Positions 1 to 5,433 of a DNA stretch of 28,653 nt are shown in pieces. The stretch spans positions 1-28,653 of the forward strand of contig DASRCB010000180.1 of assembly GCA_035653295.1 (NCBI GenBank), read 5' to 3'. Below the pieces are notes generated by a model that was not told where the DNA came from, did no database searches, and saw nothing but the letters and a program-made list of their open reading frames with translations. A program made the translations under genes and the position numbers. Origin of the DNA: DASRCB01 sp035653295. GTDB taxonomy: Bacteria > Acidobacteriota > Terriglobia > Bryobacterales > Bryobacteraceae. Numbering within the stretch: the stretch's first letter is position 1; each line of letters starts with the position of its first letter.

Positions 1-7
1 GAAGATT

Positions 8-37
8 AGTATGCCAAATGTACGGCGTGAAATACAA
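8..37 (-). promoter_or_regulatory. Predicted sigma70-type promoter P1
   Basis: On the minus strand the -35 hexamer TTGTAT (37-32) and the extended -10 TGG-CATACT (hexamer 13-8) are 18 bp apart. It fires left, out of the window, towards whatever lies downstream of the first NusG-like gene. It is one of five promoters in the first 3 kb that share the CATACT -10, which is why it is called despite the imperfect consensus. Confidence 0.5.
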
Positions 38-106
38 CGAGAAACGCCATAAATAGTACTAATCGACTTCCGAGTAACTGGGTGCGCCAGCGACCGTACA
101 GGACAC

Positions 107-133
107 CGCCGCATGCCTCCGAGCCATGCGGCG
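107..133 (-). other. Perfect 9-bp hairpin between promoters P2 and P1
   Basis: The inverted repeat CGCCGCATG (107-115) / CATGCGGCG (125-133) has a 9-nt loop. A transcript from P2 (start near 155, running left) would carry it about 20-25 nt from its 5' end. No T-run follows on either strand, so a classical intrinsic terminator is unlikely. A pause, attenuator or mRNA-stabilising hairpin is possible; this is inference. Confidence 0.4.
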
Positions 134-161
134 CGATGTTAGCTTCGGCTGGCGCCATTGG

Positions 162-191
162 AGTATGCCAAAACTTCATTTCGGGGTACAA
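162..191 (-). promoter_or_regulatory. Predicted sigma70-type promoter P2
   Basis: Minus strand: -35 TTGTAC (191-186), 18-bp spacer, extended -10 TGG-CATACT (hexamer 167-162). A direct-repeat site (202-219) lies exactly 10 bp upstream of the -35, the same geometry as at P5. It would drive a leftward transcript starting near 155, downstream of the first NusG-like gene, towards genes outside the window. Confidence 0.55.
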
Positions 192-201
192 GATTATTAA
201 C

Positions 202-219
202 GCTGAACTGTTACTGAAC
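202..219. promoter_or_regulatory. Direct-repeat site a (putative activator site)
   Basis: Two copies of (A/G)CTGAAC start at 202 and 213, an 11-bp period or about one helical turn. The last 10 bp before the P2 -35 separate them. The same unit occurs at 2928-2946 and 3212-3240. Tandem heptamers at 11 bp are the typical DNA target layout of OmpR/PhoB-type winged-helix proteins, and such a regulator is encoded at 3302-4651. Binding by that protein is inferred. Confidence 0.45.
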
Positions 220-254
220 CGGCGCACCATTCGGGGCCGCGCGGTTCGTCCTTC

Positions 255-803
255 TCAGAGAACCGACTGCACCCACGCAGCGTCGATCTCTGTCGCAACG
301 GAGCGCTGGAGCAGGGTCAGAGAGACCACCAGGCGCAGCTCGTTTTCTGACTCGGTGACGATGCCGTCGGCGCCGGCCAACGGCCCGCGCTGAAGCACGA
401 CGCGGCGGCCAGCCTGCAGGAACGGCCACGGCCGGGTGCGCAGGCCGGACTCGCAAACGGCCTGAATGGCGGCCACTTCGCGCCCGTCGAGCGGCAGTGC
501 TTTCTTCCCGGCGCTTAGCACATGAACCACGCCCGGGGTGCTGAGAACCGGCTGCGGGTCGGCGGCGTCGAAGCGGCAGAATACATAGCCTGGAAACAAC
601 GGCATGTCCATGTCCTGAACCACCCGGCCGGACGACGCGTGGCCGCTGCGCCAGAACGGAGCGAGGTGCGTGTAGCCCTTCGCGGTCAGCGCCTCCGACG
701 CCGCGAATTCGCAGCGCGACTTCACTCGCAGCGCGTACCACGGGTGGTCGTCAGCCGCGGCCGCAATCACTGGCTCGGTACCAGGCTTAAAACTGGCGAT
801 CAT
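255..803 (-). CDS. NusG-like transcription antiterminator (UpxY/RfaH type), copy 1
   Basis: A 182-aa specialised NusG paralogue, expected to bind RNA polymerase and help it through long leaders or operons. The NGN domain spans about residues 18-120 (HPWYALRVKSR opening, then PLFPGYVFCRFD, the NusG core motif). A KOW domain follows at about 126-160 (GRRVVLQRGPLAGADGIV). The start at 803 is supported by GGAGG 4 nt upstream. By eye it is about 70% identical to the copy at 1247-1792, so the two are probably a tandem duplication; this copy lacks the ribbon-helix-helix partner. In exopolysaccharide loci such proteins sit first in the operon they control. Here the next 254 bp to the left are non-coding with two promoters, and the target would lie outside the window. 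Family assignment is firm; the target is unknown. Confidence 0.88.
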   Translation of the reverse strand: MIASFKPGTEPVIAAAADDHPWYALRVKSRCEFAASEALTAKGYTHLAPFWRSGHASSGRVVQDMDMPLFPGYVFCRFDAADPQPVLSTPGVVHVLSAGKKALPLDGREVAAIQAVCESGLRTRPWPFLQAGRRVVLQRGPLAGADGIVTESENELRLVVSLTLLQRSVATEIDAAWVQSVL

Positions 804-846
804 CGATCCTCCGGAACAGGTCCCCTCCCAACGATCTCCCTCCGGG

Positions 847-869
847 CATAGCTTCGCCCCTTTAGTCCC
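847..869 (-). promoter_or_regulatory. Conserved leader element A
   Basis: The 14-mer CAYAGCTTCGCCCC (plus-strand reading; core 851-860) is shared with the leader of the RHH/NusG operon (2169-2182). The match extends more loosely to 17 of 23 positions. It lies 47 nt upstream of the start codon of NusG-like copy 1. In the transcript it reads GGGGCGAAGCU, and here GGGC/GCCC can close a small hairpin. It was compared with the c-di-GMP-I riboswitch core and does not fit. It may be duplicated with the gene or be a recognition element. Confidence 0.4.
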
Positions 870-1040
870 ATCATCAGGTTTCTAACTCTCCGGTGACACG
901 GACACTTACATCCGCGATTCGGAGCATTGCTCAACAGGTCCGGCCCAGGAAAAACCGTGGAACCGAAAAAAGGACATTCGAGCGGTTACAGGCGATCCAC
1001 GAAGGCGCTGAATCAATCAGCCACAGAGGTGATGCATCGT

Positions 1041-1069
1041 AGTATGGCGAATGCAAGACGCAAATTCAA
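1041..1069 (-). promoter_or_regulatory. Predicted promoter P3 for NusG-like copy 1
   Basis: Minus strand: -35 TTGAAT (1069-1064), 17-bp spacer, -10 CATACT (1046-1041). It lacks the TGn extension seen in the other four. It would give a 5' UTR of about 230 nt before the start codon at 803. Confidence 0.5.
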
Positions 1070-1114
1070 CCACAACTGACGCGAAATGGTACCGGTACTC
1101 GAACGCGTAAGCGA

Positions 1115-1152
1115 GCCGGCGTTCGGTCGTTTACGAACGGTGATCCGCCGGC
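1115..1152 (-). terminator. Possible factor-independent stop or pause hairpin after NusG-like copy 2
   Basis: Nested inverted repeats: the outer arms GCCGG(C) lie at 1115-1120 and 1147-1152, and the inner arms CGTTCG / CGAACG at 1120-1125 and 1134-1139. It lies about 95 bp after the stop codon of copy 2. No U-tract follows, so this is a weak terminator call. Confidence 0.3.
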
Positions 1153-1246
1153 CAGTATTGACAGCTCAGACGAACCTGAACCGGAGGTGCCGGAGCAAGA
1201 TCGTCTCAAAGTGGGCAGCGCATTGAGAGCAAACGATCGCGAAAGG

Positions 1247-1792
1247 CTACACCGGGCGGATCCACTCGCGGTTGATTTCGGTGGCCACGCTGCGCTGGAG
1301 CAAGGTGAGCGAGACGACGAGACGGTATTCGTTCTTGAGGTCGGTGACGATGCCCTCGGTTCCTTTAAGCGGGCCGCGTTCGACGATGACGCGGCGGCCG
1401 ACCTGGAGGAAAGGCCAGGGCTGGGCCCGCAGGCCGGAACGGCAGATGGCCTGGATGGCCTCCACTTCGCGCGCATCGAGGGGCAGAGCGGTCTTGCCGG
1501 CGCTGACCACGTGCACGACGCCCGGGCTGTTCAGCACGCGATACGGATCGGCGGCGTCGAACCGGCAGAAGACATAACCGGGGAAGAGGGGCATGTCGAT
1601 TTCTTTGACCCGGTCGGACCAGGTGCGGCGGCTGCGGTAGGACGGGAGGAACTGCGTATAACCTTTATCGCCGAGCGCCTGGGAGGTGACGAACTCGAAC
1701 CTCGATTTGACACGCAGCGCGTACCAGGGATGATGGTCGGCGCCGGGGAGCGGAGCCGAAGAGGAACCGAACAGGGGGAGGCTGGCGGTCAT
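1247..1792 (-). CDS. NusG-like transcription antiterminator (UpxY/RfaH type), copy 2
   Basis: A 181-aa NusG paralogue, close to copy 1 (255-803). The NGN core (HPWYALRVKSR near residue 21, then PLFPGYVFCRFDAADP) is followed by a KOW segment (GRRVIVERGPLKGTEGIV) and a conserved tail (LVVSLTLLQRSVATEI). The ATG overlaps the TGA of the upstream ribbon-helix-helix gene by 4 bp, so translation is probably coupled. The main differences from copy 1 lie in a short stretch around residues 45-65 of the NGN domain. This surface contacts DNA in RfaH-type proteins, so the copies may recognise different pause sites; that is inference. Housekeeping NusG is excluded by the lack of the usual secE/ribosomal-protein context. 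Confidence 0.88.
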   Translation of the reverse strand: MTASLPLFGSSSAPLPGADHHPWYALRVKSRFEFVTSQALGDKGYTQFLPSYRSRRTWSDRVKEIDMPLFPGYVFCRFDAADPYRVLNSPGVVHVVSAGKTALPLDAREVEAIQAICRSGLRAQPWPFLQVGRRVIVERGPLKGTEGIVTDLKNEYRLVVSLTLLQRSVATEINREWIRPV

Positions 1793-2049
1793 GCATTACT
1801 CCGAATCGAAGACAGGGTTGCTGAGATCTCGTCCACTTTGCGGTTGAGGGCGGCCACCTCGAGGCGAATGGCCTCGACGCGGGGAACGACAGCGCGGTCC
1901 TCGTTCACCAGCATGCTGCTTACGGCCAGACGCGCGAGGTCGGAGACGCTGCGGGCGCCACGCACCAGGCACAGGCGCTTGAAGCCGGTGTACTCCTCTT
2001 CGGAGAGGCGGACGCTGATCATGCGCGATCGACGCTTGAACACTGTCAT
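1789..2049 (-). CDS. Ribbon-helix-helix protein with C-terminal coiled coil
   Basis: An 86-aa protein from the ATG at 2049. Residues about 10-40 (MISVRLSEEEY, then GARSVSDLARLAVSSML) read as the beta-strand plus two helices of a MetJ/Arc-type ribbon-helix-helix DNA-binding fold. The tail (about 52-82, VEAIRLEVAALNRKVDEISATL) has heptad-like hydrophobics and looks like a short coiled coil. It is the first gene of a two-gene operon with NusG-like copy 2 (ATGA overlap). A GTG at 2091 and an ATG at 2022 are alternative in-frame starts, and none has a strong Shine-Dalgarno. It may be an autoregulator of the operon; no toxin gene is adjacent, so an antitoxin role is not supported. Confidence 0.7.
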   Translation of the reverse strand: MTVFKRRSRMISVRLSEEEYTGFKRLCLVRGARSVSDLARLAVSSMLVNEDRAVVPRVEAIRLEVAALNRKVDEISATLSSIRSNA

Positions 2050-2149
2050 TGTTTTGCTGAAGACGGCCGATGTCGCTGATATGTCACGCACTCCATTCGA
2101 GAATTCACCGGCGCTTAACGCACTTTTTGAACACCGAGGGCCGAACCGC

Positions 2150-2191
2150 GCCGTGTTCTGCGCCGGAACACAGCTTCGCCCCCTGACTCAC
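2150..2191 (-). promoter_or_regulatory. Conserved leader element B with adjacent hairpin
   Basis: The CAYAGCTTCGCCCC 14-mer (2169-2182), shared with element A, overlaps a 9-bp hairpin: arms GCCGTGTTC (2150-2158) and GAACACAGC (2166-2174), one G-U pair, 7-nt loop. It lies about 125 nt after the predicted P4 start and about 100-125 nt before the RHH start codon. Candidate RNA regulatory element of the RHH/NusG operon; function unknown. Confidence 0.4.
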
Positions 2192-2314
2192 ATTCCGCAT
2201 CTCCCCACGGGTTTGCGAAAACGAAAGCCTTACCGACCGTCCGTACGGTGGCTCGGGGACCGCTGAATCAGCGAACGCTGCTGCAGCGGTTGAGAACTCC
2301 TCAGAGAGGTTTTC

Positions 2315-2343
2315 AGTATGTCAAACGTCCTTCGTTAATACAA
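2315..2343 (-). promoter_or_regulatory. Predicted promoter P4 for the RHH-NusG operon
   Basis: Minus strand: -35 TTGTAT (2343-2338), 17-bp spacer, extended -10 TGA-CATACT (hexamer 2320-2315). It gives a leader of about 260 nt to the RHH start at 2049, containing leader element B. Confidence 0.55.
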
Positions 2344-2888
2344 GACCCAAACCACGTGACCGGTAACAGTATTACGGCAGGCATGAGTGAAATGAGCCAC
2401 TAACTCCCATTGCGTCGTTCTGCGATTCACTCGCCCACAGTTACGGATGCGATTGACACTAAAGCCCATCACGCTCGGTATTAAACATACGAATTAAATC
2501 TTGTTGAGCCCAGCTACTCCATTTGGTTAAGGATTACGCCGACTTGGCCGTAATGCCATTCCCGCATGAGAGTCGACGTCGTGAAACGGTTACATCTCTC
2601 TGGAGCGGCGACGAGTGGACATCGTTTCCTGCGGCGAGCTGATCATCCCAGATCTCACGCGCGCTCGGCGCGATGGTCTTGTCGCTTCGTGCCGGAAATG
2701 GCGCTGCGGCGCCAGGGAATGATCGAACGGACATGCAAGACTTTGCCGGGCAGAACCTCGGGTCACAGCGGCAATCAGCCGCTTCACAGGCGCACAACGC
2801 CACAGCTCAGCTTGCACGCGCCGCAGAGGAATGCGAGAAGCGGCTACGGAACGGCCAAGCTCCTGACTTGCTGGAACAACGAATTTTG

Positions 2889-2917
2889 AGTATGGCAAAT
2901 TACGTTCAGCCGCGCAA
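2889..2917 (-). promoter_or_regulatory. Predicted promoter P5 (no obvious gene downstream)
   Basis: Minus strand: -35 TTGCGC (2917-2912), 17-bp spacer, extended -10 TGC-CATACT (hexamer 2894-2889). Direct-repeat site b starts 10 bp upstream of the -35, exactly as site a does at P2. The transcript would run left from about 2882 into DNA without a recognisable gene. Confidence 0.5.
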
Positions 2918-2927
2918 CACCACTGCT

Positions 2928-2946
2928 GCTGAACAATTGGCTGAAC
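2928..2946. promoter_or_regulatory. Direct-repeat site b
   Basis: Two perfect GCTGAAC heptamers start at 2928 and 2940 (12-bp period). They are separated from the P5 -35 by 10 bp. Same unit as sites a and c. Confidence 0.45.
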
Positions 2947-3211
2947 TTCGCAGACCTGGGCGCACACCGGGAACGCGCACGGGCTGCGTGCCGAAAACCT
3001 CATTGAAACGCGCTTTGAGGTTCTTGTCAGGACAGCGGCCGTTTGCCGGACCAAAGATGAGTCCGCTCTGGCCGAAGCAGGTCCGTGATTTGCAGGGCTG
3101 CGGAGCCGTTGTCGAAAAACGCCACGTGGTCGCGCCGGCACCTTCCACAAACATTTACGCTATCCGCGATTAATCCAGCGGGTGACCCGTTTGTTCCGGC
3201 GATCTGCCCGA

Positions 3212-3240
3212 ACTGAACTCCGGCTGAACAGTTGCTGAAC
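3212..3240. promoter_or_regulatory. Direct-repeat site c: three heptamers at 11-bp period
   Basis: ACTGAAC (3212), GCTGAAC (3223) and GCTGAAC (3234) are in exact 11-bp phase. The array ends about 60 bp before the start codon of the winged-helix regulator at 3302 and 35 bp before a TATAGA -10-like hexamer (3276-3281), which has no good -35. This fits activator-dependent autoregulation. Tandem 7+4 bp repeats are the known PhoB/OmpR-type operator layout; the link to this protein is inferred. Confidence 0.5.
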
Positions 3241-3301
3241 TTGTGTCCCGAAACGTTGCTGTTCTCCGCTTTGCTTATAGAATGAGACCTTTAACCATGC
3301 A

Positions 3302-4651
3302 ATGGTGAACGAACGCCGCACCACACGGTGGCAAATTGGTGCTTTTGTAGCAGATACAGAACGCGGAGAGCTGCTGAAGGAGGGAGAACGGGTCAATATT
3401 CAGAATAAGCCCTTCGAACTGCTGCGGGCGCTGCTGGAATCGCCGAACGATCTCGTTCCCCGCGATGAGCTGTACAAGCGGCTCTGGGCGGGGGTGAACG
3501 CCGATTACCGGCGTGGCCTCGACACGGCGGTCAAGAAACTCCGGCGCGCCCTCGGCGACTCCGAGCGCGACCCGAAATACATCGAGACCCTTCCACGCCG
3601 GGGATATCGGCTGATCGCGCGCGTTCACCCGGCGGAAGCGGACTCCGCGGCGACACCCCCGGCAATGACGGCATACCCGCGCCCGCCGGCGGAGGTGGCC
3701 GCCGATTCCCCCGCCAACCGTTTTTATCTGCAGGGCTATCACTGCTGGAACAAGCGAACCCCGGCGGCGATCCGGAACGCCTTGTCCTTTTTCGAAAAAG
3801 CTCGCGATCTGGAGCCCGGCAACAGCCGCTTCTGGACGGCCATCGCGCACGCCTTCATCATGATTGCCTGCCACGGCATCATGCGGCCGGTGGAAGCCGT
3901 CGCAAACGCCCGCGAGGCTGCGGCGCACGCTCTGAGCCTCAATCCGGCAGAGGTGCTCGCGATCTTACTGGTGGCCTGGACCCGCGGGGCCTTCGATTAC
4001 GATCTCCCGCCCGCGGCGGAGGCGCTCGAACGGAGGATTGCCGCCGAGCCTCAGGATATCTGGCCGACGGCGGCCGCCGCCTTCATTCTGATTGCGCTGG
4101 GGCGCTTCACCGACGCCCGGGCGAGGCTCGAAGCGGCGCACACTCTCGATCCCGTGTCGCCGACGCTCTACGCGCTGCGTGGCTACACGTCCTACTTTGC
4201 CGGCGATCTGGCGGAAGCCGAACGCCATGGCCGGGCGGCGATCCAGCGGGATCCGGAGTTTGGGGTGGGCCGTTTTTACTTCGCACAAACGCTGCTGGCC
4301 GCCGGCAATCACACAGAGGCGATCGAACAGCTCGAGGCCGCCGATCGGACCCAAGGCACCTGGGACGTTCGCGCCATGCTGGGCTACGCGCACGCGATGG
4401 CCGGACACGCGGACCTCGCACGACAAATCGAGCGCCGTTTGGAGCACGCCGCGGAAGCCGATTACGTCGACGCCTATCATCACGCGATCCTGAAGGACGC
4501 TCTGGGCGACCGCGACGCTGCAGTGAAGCTGCTGGAGCGCGCCGTCGAGGACCACTGCCACTGGTTCGCCTTTGCGGCGGTGGATCCCAGGCTGCGCGGC
4601 CTGCGGGAAAACTCACGGGTGCTGGAACTCACGGCCCGTCTCCGGCCGTAG
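3302..4651 (+). CDS. Winged-helix (OmpR/PhoB/CadC-type) transcriptional regulator with TPR region
   Basis: A 449-aa soluble regulator. Residues about 10-108 form a Trans_reg_C winged helix: NKPFELLRALLESPNDLVPR, a recognition helix near 71-86 rich in Arg/Lys, and the RRGYRLIA wing ending. A Pro/Ala-rich linker (about 110-125) carries no transmembrane segment, unlike CadC/ToxR. Residues about 125-449 are helical TPR-like repeats (for example LEPGNSRFWTAIAHAFI, LNPAEVLAILL, LDPVSPTLYALRGYTSYF). No receiver domain is present, so the input is probably a ligand or protein partner sensed through the TPRs. It is monocistronic; yceI follows after 116 bp. A triple direct repeat upstream may be its own operator. 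GTG at 3305 is an alternative start. Confidence 0.85.
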   Translation: MVNERRTTRWQIGAFVADTERGELLKEGERVNIQNKPFELLRALLESPNDLVPRDELYKRLWAGVNADYRRGLDTAVKKLRRALGDSERDPKYIETLPRRGYRLIARVHPAEADSAATPPAMTAYPRPPAEVAADSPANRFYLQGYHCWNKRTPAAIRNALSFFEKARDLEPGNSRFWTAIAHAFIMIACHGIMRPVEAVANAREAAAHALSLNPAEVLAILLVAWTRGAFDYDLPPAAEALERRIAAEPQDIWPTAAAAFILIALGRFTDARARLEAAHTLDPVSPTLYALRGYTSYFAGDLAEAERHGRAAIQRDPEFGVGRFYFAQTLLAAGNHTEAIEQLEAADRTQGTWDVRAMLGYAHAMAGHADLARQIERRLEHAAEADYVDAYHHAILKDALGDRDAAVKLLERAVEDHCHWFAFAAVDPRLRGLRENSRVLELTARLRP

Positions 4652-4732
4652 GGGCTTAGGCGGATGGAGCCGGACGGCACGCCGCCGTGCGAACCTCGAA
4701 CGCTGAATCCAACCACCGTTCTCACGCATCTC

Positions 4733-4746
4733 TCTTGATGTCAAGA
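4733..4746. promoter_or_regulatory. Palindromic operator-like site before yceI
   Basis: TCTTGA-TG-TCAAGA is a perfect 6+6 bp palindrome directly upstream of the yceI Shine-Dalgarno. Its size and symmetry suit a dimeric MarR-type repressor; no MarR gene is in the window. Inference. Confidence 0.35.
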
Positions 4747-4767
4747 TACCCAAGGGAGGACCCCGCA

Positions 4768-5313
4768 ATGCCAGCAACGAAATGGAATTTCGACCCCGTA
4801 CATTCGAATATCGGTTTCTCAGTACGGCACATGATGATCGCGAAGGTTCACGGGCATTTCACCAAATGGACCGGAACCCTGCTGATCGACGACGACAACC
4901 CCGAGAACTCCAGCGTGAACGTGGACATCGAGGCCGCAAGCATCGCCACCAAGGAGCAGCAGCGCGATGACCACCTGCGCTCGGCGGACTTTCTGCACGC
5001 CGAAGCGTTTCCGACCCTGACCTTCCGCAGCACGAGCGTGCATAAGGAGGACGACGAACACTACCAGGTGAACGGCGACCTCACCATTCGCGGCGTGACT
5101 CGCCCGGTGGTGCTCGATGTGGAGTACTTCGGCCGCTCGAAGGACCCGTGGGGCGGCGAGCGCGTCGGCTTCAGTGGGAAGACATCCATCCAGCGCAGGG
5201 ACTTCAATCTGACCTTCAATATTCCGCTGGAGGGCGGCGGGGTTGTTGTCGGCGAGAAGGTGGACATTACGCTCGATATCCAGGCTGTGAAAGACGTCGC
5301 GGCCGCGGCCTGA
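4768..5313 (+). CDS. yceI: YceI family protein
   Basis: A 181-aa YceI/lipocalin-like beta-barrel protein. It opens with the family signature (WNFDPVHSNIGFSVRHMMIAKVHGHF) and contains KEQQRDDHLRSADFLHAEAFPTLTF, GDLTIRGVTRPV and the C-terminal GEKVDITLDI. Family members bind long polyprenyl or lipid-like molecules. Many are periplasmic, but this one has no signal peptide and is predicted cytoplasmic. The start at 4768 is chosen because GGGAGGA lies 7 nt upstream; a longer in-frame reading back to 4687 would lack both a signal and family similarity. It is monocistronic, with a palindrome just upstream that suggests repressor control. Confidence 0.92.
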   Translation: MPATKWNFDPVHSNIGFSVRHMMIAKVHGHFTKWTGTLLIDDDNPENSSVNVDIEAASIATKEQQRDDHLRSADFLHAEAFPTLTFRSTSVHKEDDEHYQVNGDLTIRGVTRPVVLDVEYFGRSKDPWGGERVGFSGKTSIQRRDFNLTFNIPLEGGGVVVGEKVDITLDIQAVKDVAAAA

Positions 5314-5433
5314 ACTCACGTGCGTCCTGCTGTCGCGCAACCGTAATCGGAACGACCTGCCCGCCGATGAGCGCTGCTGAACGCCGATAAGTTCACGATC
5401 GCACTGCGCTCCTCCATCGGAGAAAATAGACGG

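Larger units (their letters stand above)
804..1246. other. 443-bp intergenic leader region of NusG-like copy 1
   Basis: No credible gene is seen here. Reading right to left it holds a hairpin after copy 2 (1115-1152), promoter P3 (1041-1069), a leader of about 230 nt, the conserved leader element (847-869), and the Shine-Dalgarno of copy 1. The layout suggests that copy 1 is transcribed separately from copy 2, with a long structured 5' UTR. Confidence 0.6.
2050..3301. other. 1.25-kb intergenic region between the RHH operon and the winged-helix regulator
   Basis: No convincing gene is visible. Open frames exist on both strands (for example 2673-3173 plus and 2590-3150 minus), but their translations have shadow-like composition and no domain. 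The region holds leader element B, promoters P4 and P5, direct-repeat sites b and c, and an AT-richer stretch (about 2310-2530). P5 points into 2330-2880 with no gene to drive, so a non-coding RNA or a decayed gene is possible. Confidence 0.6.

Noticed and set aside
136..146. A third copy of the leader element near 140
   Set aside because: Only GCTTCGGCT resembles the core, and its position relative to P2 does not match the other two leaders.
780..920. c-di-GMP-I (GEMM) riboswitch in the NusG leaders
   Set aside because: AAACC and GGGAC-like pieces occur near the leader element, but the GAAA-capped P1b stem and the GGACGCAAAGC core are missing in both leaders.
1187..2266. 359-codon plus-strand open frame
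   Set aside because: Antisense to NusG-like copy 2 and the RHH gene; an artefact of high GC, with no domain and no start signal.
2673..3173. 166-codon plus-strand open frame in the 1.2-kb gap
   Set aside because: Its middle part looks slightly protein-like, but it has no Shine-Dalgarno and no known domain, and promoter P5 and site b lie inside it on the other strand.
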